Source: Sulfuricurvum sp. IAE1 | GTDB lineage: Bacteria; Campylobacterota; Campylobacteria; Campylobacterales; Sulfurimonadaceae | Reading direction: 5' to 3' | Assembly: GCF_004347735.1 (NCBI RefSeq) | Contig: NZ_SLTI01000058.1 | Location: 79,360-143,359, forward strand | Length of the DNA: 64,000 nucleotides | Shown here: piece after piece, positions 26,626 through 34,966 of the stretch | Layout: each line of letters starts with the position of its first letter | Numbering within the stretch: the first letter of the stretch is position 1 | The notes under the pieces: model-generated | Database searches by the model: none | What the model was told of the DNA's origin: nothing | The model's input: only the letters and a program-made list of their open reading frames with translations | Position numbers and translations under genes: made by a program

Positions 26626-27483
26626 ATGAATACCCTCTGGAATTTGTTAGAAGACGAAGATCGCTTCCCCTCGCTCGAAGGGAGCGGTTTTGGTCTGGTC
26701 GACGCGCGGGAAAAGGGATGCGACGTTTTGGTATGCGGGCTTGAACACGTCGAGTACGCAGGCGCTTTCGTCGATCCCAAAGAGTGCTTTTTCATCGTCG
26801 CGCTGAGCGATCCCGAGCTGGAACGGCGGCTGGTACCGGATTCGTTCAGCGCATGGATCGACCGCAAACGGCTCGAACGTCTTCCCGCGATGCTCGAAGC
26901 CTACCGGCCCCATATCGAGCAGCGGGCCCGGACACGGCGTCTGCGGGAGATGCTCAGCCGCTTCAGCGTCGATACGGGGGTCCATCAGGCGAACCTCGAG
27001 GGGATCAAACAGAGCATGCGCGAAAGCACGCGCGAAATCGAAACGATCTTCGAAGAGCGGGTCGAAGAGATGCGCGCCATCCATAAAGACGCCGCGGTCG
27101 CCCACGAAAAACTGACCGCCCTCAAGGCCCAGATCGTCCCCGAAGAGTTCAACGATCTTGAAGAGTCGTGGAACATGACCCACTCGATCCTCTCGCGTAC
27201 CGACGACGTCATCAAGGCGATGTTCGGCTTCATCATGGTGCTCCAGTGCGAAGACCGGATCACCCAGATGATCGACGGGATCAGCAAGATCATGGAAGAC
27301 GACATCGTCCATGCACGCGAAAACGGCTGCGGCGTCAGCATGGCCGAACAAAACGAACTCAAAGCCAGACTCGTGCCGTTTTACACGATCCAAGAACAGC
27401 GCGATTACGCGATGGGCCATGAGGATGCCATGCAAGGGTGCAAGCCTGAGCAGGTCGATATCGACGACTTTACGTTGTTTTAA
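26626..27483 (+). CDS. CheZ-like phosphatase with degenerate receiver-like N-terminus
   Basis: 285 residues. Residues 1-95 look like a worn-down receiver domain without phosphoacceptor. Residues 115-265 are helical. The segment FIMVLQCEDRITQMIDGIS carries Asp and Gln four residues apart (D-x3-Q) in an L-Q-x2-D-x3-Q context, as in the CheZ catalytic helix where Asp143 and Gln147 act on CheY-P. The C-terminus EQVDIDDFTLF resembles the CheY-docking tail of CheZ (DQVDDLLDSLGF). Both features together argue for CheY-P dephosphorylation. It is immediately upstream of cheY (20 bases). Remote CheZ homologues are known in Campylobacterota; the receiver-like fusion is the novelty. Confidence 0.75.
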   Translation: MNTLWNLLEDEDRFPSLEGSGFGLVDAREKGCDVLVCGLEHVEYAGAFVDPKECFFIVALSDPELERRLVPDSFSAWIDRKRLERLPAMLEAYRPHIEQRARTRRLREMLSRFSVDTGVHQANLEGIKQSMRESTREIETIFEERVEEMRAIHKDAAVAHEKLTALKAQIVPEEFNDLEESWNMTHSILSRTDDVIKAMFGFIMVLQCEDRITQMIDGISKIMEDDIVHARENGCGVSMAEQNELKARLVPFYTIQEQRDYAMGHEDAMQGCKPEQVDIDDFTLF

Positions 27484-27503
27484 TACCAAATACGGAGAAA
27501 AAT

Positions 27504-27872
27504 ATGCCAAAGATTTTGATTGTTGACGATTCCAATATGCTGCGCGACATGGTCAAATACGCCCTGAACGAAGGGGGATACCCCGAGGTTACCGAAGCGA
27601 TCGACGGTGCCGACGGCCTCGAAAAAGCCAAGGCGACGGTATTCGACCTGATCGTTACCGACATCAACATGCCCAACATGAACGGGTTTGACCTGATCGT
27701 GGAACTGCGCAAGCTCCCCTCTTACGCGAAAACCCCGATTCTCACCCTCACTACCGAAAAGAACGATGACATGAAAGCCAAAGGAAAGGCGGTCGGGGCA
27801 ACCGGATGGATCGTCAAGCCGTTCGTCCCCGAGCAGCTTCTCAAGGCGGTCGGAATCGTCCTCAGCCGCTAA
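27504..27872 (+). CDS. cheY: Chemotaxis response regulator CheY
   Basis: 122 residues, a single receiver. Acidic pair D8-D9, phosphoacceptor D53 in VTDINMPNMNG, conserved Thr in LTLTTEKND and lysine K105 in WIVKPF. Phosphorylated by CheA, it would bind the flagellar switch or another target. It is separated by eight bases from cheA and by 20 from the cheZ-like gene, so kinase, regulator and phosphatase are made together. Confidence 0.95.
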   Translation: MPKILIVDDSNMLRDMVKYALNEGGYPEVTEAIDGADGLEKAKATVFDLIVTDINMPNMNGFDLIVELRKLPSYAKTPILTLTTEKNDDMKAKGKAVGATGWIVKPFVPEQLLKAVGIVLSR

Positions 27873-27880
27873 GGAAGGTT

Positions 27881-29926
27881 ATGGCAGTTTTTGATATTAA
27901 CAAATATCGGCAGATGTTCCTCGAAGAGGCCGAAGATATTTTCGAGACGATCGATACGCTGCTGCTCGAAGCCGAAGAGAGCGGCGACATGGACGGCGAG
28001 ACGATCAATTCGCTCTTCCGCTCGGTCCATACCCTCAAAGGGAACTCCGCTTCGGTCGAGCTTGCGATGTTCGCGGCCCTCGCCCATGAACTCGAATTTT
28101 TCATGGACCGCCTGCGCAACGGCGAGCTCTCGTTCGAAGAGAGCATGGCGGGGTTGCTGATCGAAGGTATCGACACCCTCAAAGAGGTGCTCGAACTCGA
28201 ACTGGCAAGCGAACTGGCAGAGGAGCGTTTCGCCGATATCAAGGCGCTTCTTCTGCGCAAGATCGACGCTTTTAACGAAGACTCGCGCGAGCTGGAAATG
28301 CTCATGGCCTCCGCCGGCAGCGATGAGGATTTCGGGCTGCTTCTTCCCCTCGATGATGAAGAAGGGTTCGGCCCTCTGGGCCAGGAGCCCTCGGAAGAGA
28401 CGGAACTGCCGCAGGGGATGGACGAATACTTCGGCTTGTTCGACGATCATGCACACTCCCCGCAAGAGCAGGAAGTTCCCCCGTTCGAAGAGATTTTCGG
28501 ATTTTTCGACGATCTGGAACAAGAGGCTTTCCGCCGGGCGGGAGACGAACTATCCTCGGGTTCCGAAGGGTTCGGCTTTTTCGACGATGCCCCGTCGGCT
28601 CCGATCGCCCTCGAGGAGGATTTCGGGTTTTTCGACGACATCCCGGTGCGCGCGGTCCAAACAGCCGACACCGCAGTCTCCAAACCCGCAACGCCCAAAG
28701 AAGCCCTTACAGCGGAAAACAAGGAAGCCAAGAAGTTCAAAGCCGACAGCACCTCGAATTCGATCCGCGTGGATCTGTCGAAAATCGACGGTTTGATGAA
28801 CAACATCGGCGAGCTGGTCATTGCACACTCGATGCTCTCGCAGTACACCTACACGATGGAAGACCAGAAGATCAAAGCCGAACTCTCCGAACGGCTCGAT
28901 CTGATCGACCGCCATATCAGAGAGCTCCAAGAATCGGTCATGAGCGTGCGGATGGTGCCGATGGAGACCGTTTTTTCGAAGTTTCCCAAAGTGATCCGCG
29001 ATACCGCCAAAAAACTCGATAAAAAAATCGATTTCAAACATTTCGGCGAAAGCGTCGAAATCGACAAAGCGATGATCGAAGGGCTCACCGATCCGCTGAT
29101 GCACATCGTCCGCAACGGCCTGGACCACGGGATCGAATCGCCCGAAAAACGGCGCTCTCTCGGTAAACCCGAAACGGGGACGCTGATGATGAGCGCGGAA
29201 CAGGCGAACGGCCAGATGATCATCAAAATCCAAGACGACGGCGGCGGGATCAACGTCGCCAAAGTAACAGCCAAAGCTCTGGAGAACGGGGTGATCGACG
29301 AGCATCAGGCCGCAGCGATGAGCAAAGAGGAAAAAGCGATGCTGATCTTTGCCCCCGGCCTCTCGACCGCCGACGCCGTCACCGATATTTCGGGGCGCGG
29401 CGTGGGGATGGACGTCGTGATGTCCAACATCAAAAAACTCGGCGGCGCGATCAAGGTAGACACCGAAGAGGGGTACGGCACGACGTTTACGATCGCCCTT
29501 CCCCTGACGCTCGCGATCCTCGACGGGCTCAATATCCGAATCGGGCGCGAGCAGTTTATCCTGCCGTTGTCGGCGATTATCGAATCGCTAAAGCCCGAAG
29601 AAGAGATGATCAAGCACATCGGGGACAAGGATTCGGAGATGCTCATGCTGCGCAACGAGTTTATCCCGATCGTTCGGCTGCACAACGTATTCAACGTCGC
29701 CCCCCAGTACCGCAAGCTCACCGAAGGGCTGCTGATCGTGGTACGTTCGGCGGCCCAGAAAATCGCGCTGTTCGTCGACGAGTTCATGAACCAGCAGCAG
29801 TTCGTCATCAAGCCGCTGGACAAAAATTTCCGCAACGCGCAGGGGATCGGCGGCGCCACCGTACGCGGGGACGGAACGATCGGCCTTATCATCGACACGA
29901 TGAACATATTAGAGAAAAATTACTAG
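27881..29926 (+). CDS. cheA: Chemotaxis histidine kinase CheA with repeated FGxFDD linker
   Basis: 681 residues from the ATG at 27881 (AAGGAAGG upstream; the frame is open back into cheY). Domains: P1 Hpt, residues 1-110, phosphorylation site H50 in RSVHTLKGNSA; an acidic linker, 150-280, where a P2 domain would be; P3 dimerisation from about 293 (SIRVDLSKIDGLMNNIGELV); P4 ATPase with N box HIVRNGLDHGIE and G boxes DDGGGI and SGRGVGMDVV; P5 CheW-like to the end. The linker holds four copies of F-G-[LF]-F-D-D near residues 183, 204, 229 and 246. No P2 domain is recognisable. Confidence 0.96.
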   Translation: MAVFDINKYRQMFLEEAEDIFETIDTLLLEAEESGDMDGETINSLFRSVHTLKGNSASVELAMFAALAHELEFFMDRLRNGELSFEESMAGLLIEGIDTLKEVLELELASELAEERFADIKALLLRKIDAFNEDSRELEMLMASAGSDEDFGLLLPLDDEEGFGPLGQEPSEETELPQGMDEYFGLFDDHAHSPQEQEVPPFEEIFGFFDDLEQEAFRRAGDELSSGSEGFGFFDDAPSAPIALEEDFGFFDDIPVRAVQTADTAVSKPATPKEALTAENKEAKKFKADSTSNSIRVDLSKIDGLMNNIGELVIAHSMLSQYTYTMEDQKIKAELSERLDLIDRHIRELQESVMSVRMVPMETVFSKFPKVIRDTAKKLDKKIDFKHFGESVEIDKAMIEGLTDPLMHIVRNGLDHGIESPEKRRSLGKPETGTLMMSAEQANGQMIIKIQDDGGGINVAKVTAKALENGVIDEHQAAAMSKEEKAMLIFAPGLSTADAVTDISGRGVGMDVVMSNIKKLGGAIKVDTEEGYGTTFTIALPLTLAILDGLNIRIGREQFILPLSAIIESLKPEEEMIKHIGDKDSEMLMLRNEFIPIVRLHNVFNVAPQYRKLTEGLLIVVRSAAQKIALFVDEFMNQQQFVIKPLDKNFRNAQGIGGATVRGDGTIGLIIDTMNILEKNY

Positions 29927-29935
29927 GAGTACGCC

Positions 29936-30436
29936 ATGGCCATCATCGAGAGCAACCAGCTTCTGACTTTCAAACTCGGCAACGAAACCTACGGTATTCA
30001 GATCAACAAGGTGCGCGAAATCCTCACCTATCCCACGGTAACCCCGATCCCGGACGCGAGCCGTTGGGTCAAGGGGGTGATCAACCTGCGCGGCGAAGTG
30101 GCCCCCGTGATCGATCTGCGGGTCCGCTTCAACGTCAACGACGATCCCATTTACACCAACCGCACCATCATCATCGCCGTCAAAACGCAGGACATGCGGA
30201 TGATCGGCCTCGTCGTCGATGAAGTATCCGACATGGAAAACGTCGACCTCGACCGCCTCTACCCCGCCCCCGATATGGGAACGTCCATCGCTCCCGAATA
30301 CCTCAAGGGGCTGTTTAAAAAAGAGGAGAAAATGATCGTCATCCTCGACATCGACCGTATCCTCGACAAAGACGAGATGCAGCGCCTCTCCCGCGCCGGC
30401 GAGGGAACGACGAATGTATACAGCGCGTCAGCTTGA
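29936..30436 (+). CDS. cheW: Chemotaxis coupling protein CheW
   Basis: 166 residues. The double SH3-like CheW fold is evident from LLTFKLGNETYGIQINKVREIL, the hinge WVKGVINLRGEVAPVIDLR, and GLVVDEVSDMENVD. It bridges receptors and CheA in signalling arrays. It starts nine bases after cheA with AGGAG. Its last 23 bases overlap cheR. Confidence 0.95.
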   Translation: MAIIESNQLLTFKLGNETYGIQINKVREILTYPTVTPIPDASRWVKGVINLRGEVAPVIDLRVRFNVNDDPIYTNRTIIIAVKTQDMRMIGLVVDEVSDMENVDLDRLYPAPDMGTSIAPEYLKGLFKKEEKMIVILDIDRILDKDEMQRLSRAGEGTTNVYSASA

Positions 30437-31250
30437 GCGCGCCCGCGAGCTGGCGTACCGCCACAGCGGCATCACGCTGGGGCCGAATAAGGACGTCATG
30501 ATCGCCAACCGCCTCGACAAACTCAAGCGCGACGTCGCGCACGACGATATCGACGCGATTTTAAGCGCCGTAGAACAGGGGCGCTACGTCGATACGTTCA
30601 TCAGCACGTTTACGACGAACAAAACCAATTTTTTCCGGGAATCGTTTCACTTTGACGATCTCCGGGACCGGGTTTTCAAACAGGCGGCCGGGAAGGGATC
30701 GGAGCTGAAAATCTACTGTTCGGCGGCATCGACGGGAGAAGAGCCCTATTCGATACTGATGACGATGGAGGCGGCCAAAACGGTCCATTCCGATGCGGCT
30801 CTGAACTATTCGCTGCTGGCGACCGACATCGATACCGACGTGCTCCGACACGCATCCAACGGCATCTATGAATGGCAAAAAAACGCCGAAGACTTTCCCG
30901 AATGGATACGTCCCTCGGAATATTTCAAACGCCGTCCCCATCCCACCAAAGAGGGGGACTACCTTATCAAGGTCAAAGAGACGCTCGCGCGGCGGGTCCG
31001 TTTCGAGCGTCACAACCTGATGGCGCAGGAGTATCCTTTCAAACCCCACGAGTTCGACGTCGTTTTCTGTCGAAACGTCCTGATCTATTTCAATCAGAAC
31101 GACCAAAACGCCATATTGAAAAAACTGTTCCGCACGCTTAAACCGGGAGGAACGCTCTATCTTGGGCATTCGGAAAGCCCGCTGGAGCTCAGCCCCTATG
31201 TCGAACGGTACGGCCAGAATATTTTTGTCAAAACCAAAGAGTATCCATGA
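30414..31250 (+). CDS. cheR: Chemoreceptor methyltransferase CheR
   Basis: 278 residues. It moves methyl groups from SAM to receptor glutamates. Residues 1-75 are the N-terminal helical domain (RARELAYRHSGITLG...LDKLKRDV, FTTNKTNFFRESFHF), then the SAM site YCSAASTGEEPYSILM and DVVFCRNVLIYFNQNDQ. The beta-subdomain that reads receptor pentapeptides should lie around KRRPHPTKEGDYLIKVKETL; I cannot tell from sequence whether it is the pentapeptide-binding type. It overlaps cheW by 23 bases and cheD by four, so expression is coupled. Confidence 0.94.
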   Translation: MYTARQLERARELAYRHSGITLGPNKDVMIANRLDKLKRDVAHDDIDAILSAVEQGRYVDTFISTFTTNKTNFFRESFHFDDLRDRVFKQAAGKGSELKIYCSAASTGEEPYSILMTMEAAKTVHSDAALNYSLLATDIDTDVLRHASNGIYEWQKNAEDFPEWIRPSEYFKRRPHPTKEGDYLIKVKETLARRVRFERHNLMAQEYPFKPHEFDVVFCRNVLIYFNQNDQNAILKKLFRTLKPGGTLYLGHSESPLELSPYVERYGQNIFVKTKEYP

Positions 31251-31870
31251 AAATCATCAAAGGGACGGTTGATTCCAAAATCGTCAAACTTTCGCGTCCC
31301 GACGCAATCAAATACATCCGTAACAAAGAGACCCTGGGCATCATCGGGGGAGAATTCGCCATCACCTACGACGAAGACGACCTCCCCATCACGACGCTGC
31401 TGGGTTCGTGCGTCGCCGTCATGCTCTACGACGCCGCACTGCAGGTTAAAGGGATGAACCATTTTCTCCTCCCAACCTCGTGCGCGCAGGGGACGTCATG
31501 CCGCTTCGGGCTCTACGCCATGGAAGCGATGCTCAACGAAATGTACAAACTCGGCTGCCGAAAAGAAAACATCTCGGCCAAAATCGCGGGCGGCGCGAAT
31601 ATCCTGCACGATCTCAGTGACAGCATCGGGGAGCGTAACGTCCTCTTCGCACGTCAGTTCTGCCGATCAGAGGGGATCCGTATCGTCGCCGAAAACGTCC
31701 TGGGAAGCAACGGCCGCGTTGTCATGCTCGACCGCGACTTCCAGACCATCGCCAAAACGATCGCCAACCGTTCGATGGACGAAAAGCTGGCCCAGGCCGA
31801 CCGCGCCCTCGCACGCGCGGTCAACAAGACCGAAAGCGCCCCCGCAGAGAGCGGCGTGACCCTGTTCTAG
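31247..31870 (+). CDS. cheD: Chemoreceptor glutamine deamidase CheD
   Basis: 207 residues. The catalytic cysteine C54 stands in LLGSCVAVMLYD and the histidine H71 in GMNHFLLP, with the later GGAN-L and IGERNVLFAR blocks of the family, so the enzyme looks active in deamidating receptor glutamines. CheD usually pairs with CheC; no CheC is in this window. About 35 residues extend beyond the family core, ending in ESGVTLF, which echoes the LF-ending tails of two other island proteins. ATGA overlap with cheR. Confidence 0.93.
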   Translation: MKIIKGTVDSKIVKLSRPDAIKYIRNKETLGIIGGEFAITYDEDDLPITTLLGSCVAVMLYDAALQVKGMNHFLLPTSCAQGTSCRFGLYAMEAMLNEMYKLGCRKENISAKIAGGANILHDLSDSIGERNVLFARQFCRSEGIRIVAENVLGSNGRVVMLDRDFQTIAKTIANRSMDEKLAQADRALARAVNKTESAPAESGVTLF

Positions 31871-31878
31871 GAGCGAGG

Positions 31879-32937
31879 ATGTACCGTGTCATCGTTATCG
31901 ACGATTCCCCTCTGATGCAGCGGGTCCTATCGGACATGATCTCCCGAATCGAGGATTTTACCGTCGTCGCCACCGCCTCCGATGCATTCGAGGCACGGGA
32001 CCTGATCAAAAAACACGAACCCGACCTGGTTACCATCGATATCAACATGCCGAAAATGGACGGCGTGGCGTTTTTGCGCAACCTGATGCGTCTTCACCCG
32101 ATGCCCGCAGTCGTTATCTCGACCGACGCTTCGCGTCACGAAGAGGTATTCGACGACGGAGCGGTGGGGTTCATACCGAAAAAAAAGATCGGCGAAAGCG
32201 ACGCGTCGTTTTTCGGCCGCATGGAAGATACCCTCATGCGGCTGACGTTTCTGATCGACCGCTATCGGGCCAAAAACAAGATCAAAAAACAGCCGATCGA
32301 AATCGAAACGGCAAAAATCCATCCCGACGAACTCATTCCCCATAAGCCCTCCGCCGTTTACGGCGGCAAAATCATCGCTATCGGGGCATCGACGGGAGGG
32401 GTGGAGACGCTGATGGAGATTTTTTCCGCCCTGCGCCCCCCGTTGCCGCCGATTTTGATCACGCTGCACATCCCGTTCGGGTTTTCGGGGAGTTTCGCCG
32501 AACGGCTCAACCGCCTGAGCCCGCTCAATGTCTACGAAGCCTTCGACGGCCAGAACGTAGAGCCTTCCTCGGTCTATATCGCGCCGGGGAATCGCCATCT
32601 CACCCTCGAAATCAGAGGGGGACGCTACGTCATCAAGCTCCTCGACGGCCCCCGGATCAGCCGTCACAAACCCAGCGTCGACGTGATGATGCGCAGCGTC
32701 TGCAACGCCGCGGGACGCAACGCGATGGGGGTGATGCTCACCGGAATGGGCGATGACGGCTCCATCGGGATCAAAGAGATGTTCGACGCGGGCGCTTACA
32801 CCATCGCCCAGAGCGCCAAACGGTGCGTCGTCTTCGGGATGCCGGCCAAGGCGATCGAAGCGGGCGGCGTGCGCGAGAGCGTCGACCTCGAAAACATCCC
32901 CGAACGGATCGAACGGTTCGGATCGCGCAACGGCTAA
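31879..32937 (+). CDS. cheB: Chemoreceptor methylesterase/deamidase CheB
   Basis: 352 residues. Receiver domain at 1-125 (DDSPLMQRVL, phosphoacceptor D54 in TIDINMPKMDG, lysine in FIPKKK). C-terminal methylesterase from about 160 with the catalytic triad visible: Ser in AIGASTGGVETL (near 171), His in LHIPFGFSGSFAERL (near 197) and Asp in GMGDDGSIGI (near 290). It removes receptor methyl groups when phosphorylated. With CheR and MCP5's tail it completes adaptation. Eight bases after cheD, GGAG upstream. Confidence 0.95.
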   Translation: MYRVIVIDDSPLMQRVLSDMISRIEDFTVVATASDAFEARDLIKKHEPDLVTIDINMPKMDGVAFLRNLMRLHPMPAVVISTDASRHEEVFDDGAVGFIPKKKIGESDASFFGRMEDTLMRLTFLIDRYRAKNKIKKQPIEIETAKIHPDELIPHKPSAVYGGKIIAIGASTGGVETLMEIFSALRPPLPPILITLHIPFGFSGSFAERLNRLSPLNVYEAFDGQNVEPSSVYIAPGNRHLTLEIRGGRYVIKLLDGPRISRHKPSVDVMMRSVCNAAGRNAMGVMLTGMGDDGSIGIKEMFDAGAYTIAQSAKRCVVFGMPAKAIEAGGVRESVDLENIPERIERFGSRNG

Positions 32938-32952
32938 ACGCTGGAGATTCCC

Positions 32953-33507
32953 GTGACTCCCAAAGAACGCCTCCTCGAGGCGGTCATCACCGACGCAAAG
33001 ACCAAAGGGGCACCCATCATCGGCTGGCGCAGGACGCCCGGCGGCAAAGTGAGCGTCGAGTTCAAAAACACCCTTCCGCAATATTTCCTGGGACCTGCGG
33101 CGGCGGCGGACTCCCTGATCCACCAGTACAACCTCGTAGCACGCTACCGCTACCTCTATAATGCTCCCAAACGAAGCCTACGCCAGCGTGCGAACACGCA
33201 ACCCGCCGATCCGCAGAAACGGGAGTCCCCTTTCGATAAAGCGCTGCACGAGTGTTCGGAGGTGATTCGACTCGATAACGCCGAATTCACCCCGACCGAA
33301 AAGAACCGTACCTATCAGGCGATGCACAAAGCGCTTGCCGACGATTCGCTCAGCCAAAGCGGCTTTTTCGCGCTCCGCCACGAAATGATCGACCACTATA
33401 CGGGATTGCTGCTCGTCGAGACCGAGCCGCCGACGCGCGAAAAGCTCCGTAAACTGGTCCGTTTTTTCGAAAAAATGCATTTTTACGACATTTCCGACCT
33501 CTACTGA
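32953..33507 (+). CDS. Unrecognised protein ending the che operon
   Basis: 184 residues starting at GTG 32953, with CTGGAGA seven bases before it. The first 75 residues look like a small alpha/beta domain (ERLLEAVITDAKTKGAPIIGWRRTPGGKVSVEFKNTLPQYF...), a charged linker follows, and the last 90 residues are helical (KALHECSEVIRLDN, NRTYQAMHKAL, GFFALRHEMIDHYTGLLL). No signal peptide or membrane segment. I do not recognise a family. Its position 15 bases after cheB suggests a chemotaxis-related function. Confidence 0.8.
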   Translation: MTPKERLLEAVITDAKTKGAPIIGWRRTPGGKVSVEFKNTLPQYFLGPAAAADSLIHQYNLVARYRYLYNAPKRSLRQRANTQPADPQKRESPFDKALHECSEVIRLDNAEFTPTEKNRTYQAMHKALADDSLSQSGFFALRHEMIDHYTGLLLVETEPPTREKLRKLVRFFEKMHFYDISDLY

Positions 33508-33521
33508 CCCCCGCCGTTTTT

Positions 33522-33555
33522 TTGCAACATACTTGCCACACAAAAGCGCCATAAT
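33522..33555 (+). promoter_or_regulatory. Island promoter motif, copy 7 (before the first kinase unit)
   Basis: TTGCAACA-tac-TTGCCACA, nine bases, CATAAT, 33 bases before the ATG at 33589. It starts 14 bases after the last che-operon gene. Confidence 0.8.
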
Positions 33556-33588
33556 CTTTCCACACTCTTCCAGACGACAAGGAAAACC

Positions 33589-34965
33589 ATGTATACGACC
33601 CAGTCCCCGATCACCCGCCAGTACGAGACCGACATCAACCGTCTCCAGCAAGATCTGGAACAAATCAACAAAAGCCTTTTCGACGCGACCGCCCACACCG
33701 CGATTTTGCTGGTCAACCCCAAAGGGGAGCTGCTGCAGACCAACAACTATTTCCACCAGGTGTTCGATTCGGTCATGGACTCGCTCTACCCGCAAAAAAT
33801 CCAGACCCTCCCGATCACGAATACCTACGGGTCGTGCCCCACCGACGCTTGGTTCGAATTCCTGACGTTCAAAGACGAGCGGATGCTTCCCAAAGTCGAA
33901 ATGACGATTGAGGGAAAACTCCTCTATTTCACGATCATTTCGACCGTCATCAACCATACCGAAGGGAGTTCGGACAAACACCGCGAAAGCTATATCCTTT
34001 CGCTGACCGATATCACCAACGTCGTCGAACTCCACAAAAACGAAATCAGCATCTCCAAAGAACTGGCGTACAAACAGGGTATTTTTGACGTCACAAGCGA
34101 ATACATCCACAATATCGGCAACATCGTCACGGGTGCGCAGCATCTGTCCGAGCGGATCATCAAAAACCTCGAACCGATGCAGTTTTTCTTCAAATATTTC
34201 GACCATATCAAAGAGCAGCTTCTGGGGAACCGCTGTTTCATCCGCGAGGAAGCCGCCGAGGAATACCTCAAAAATCTCAAAAAAGTGGAGATGAGCCTCA
34301 ACATCATCGAATCCTCCCTCACCGACACGATCAAAAACGTCCTCGACACCGACATGAAAAGCCTCCAGAAATCGATCAGCAACATCGCTACGACGATCGC
34401 TTTCCAGCAGGAACTGTACAAAAATACGAAAACGAACATGGACGAAGTGGTCAAACTCTCCGAGCTGATCGGCGAAATCCGCAGCGTGATCGAACCGCAG
34501 CTCTTCCGCCACGACATTCTGCTGATGCTCGACGTCCCCTCCGAACTCACGTTCAACATCAACCGCATTCACCTCTTCAACGGCCTGCTCAATCTCCTGA
34601 AGAATTCGATTCACGCCGTCAATACCGCCTACAACGACAAATACATCCTCTCCAAAATGATCAAAATCAGTGCCCGAAGCGTCCCCCGTGAGGGAAGTTT
34701 CTTCGAACTCGACATGATGATGAACGACTCCATCGTCATGGCCGAGGACATCGTCATCGACGTCTACGACAACGGGATCGGGATGGATGAGACGACGATC
34801 AAAAACGTCTTTTTGCAAGGCTTTACCACCAAACATGACGGCCACGGTCTGGGACTCCACTCGTTTGCCAATTTCCTCACCGGAAACGGCCATACGATCA
34901 CCTGCAAATCCGAGGGGATCGGCAAAGGGTCGCTCTTTACGATCACCCTGACACCGGAGGGATAA
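33589..34965 (+). CDS. Sensor histidine kinase, PAS-like input, HNIGN-type H-box
   Basis: 458 residues, cytoplasmic. A PAS-like input occupies residues 25-145 (TAILLVNPKGELLQTNNYFHQVF ... SYILSLTDITNVVEL). The phosphorylated histidine is probably in FDVTSEYIHNIGNIVTGA, the H-N-x-x-N type of dimerisation helix. A coiled region of about 110 residues separates it from the ATPase domain (NLLKNSIHAV, YDNGIGMDE, GHGLGLHSFANFL). The stop is one base before the next gene. Signal unknown; partner receivers follow in the same operon. Confidence 0.9.
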   Translation: MYTTQSPITRQYETDINRLQQDLEQINKSLFDATAHTAILLVNPKGELLQTNNYFHQVFDSVMDSLYPQKIQTLPITNTYGSCPTDAWFEFLTFKDERMLPKVEMTIEGKLLYFTIISTVINHTEGSSDKHRESYILSLTDITNVVELHKNEISISKELAYKQGIFDVTSEYIHNIGNIVTGAQHLSERIIKNLEPMQFFFKYFDHIKEQLLGNRCFIREEAAEEYLKNLKKVEMSLNIIESSLTDTIKNVLDTDMKSLQKSISNIATTIAFQQELYKNTKTNMDEVVKLSELIGEIRSVIEPQLFRHDILLMLDVPSELTFNINRIHLFNGLLNLLKNSIHAVNTAYNDKYILSKMIKISARSVPREGSFFELDMMMNDSIVMAEDIVIDVYDNGIGMDETTIKNVFLQGFTTKHDGHGLGLHSFANFLTGNGHTITCKSEGIGKGSLFTITLTPEG

Positions 34966-34966
34966 T

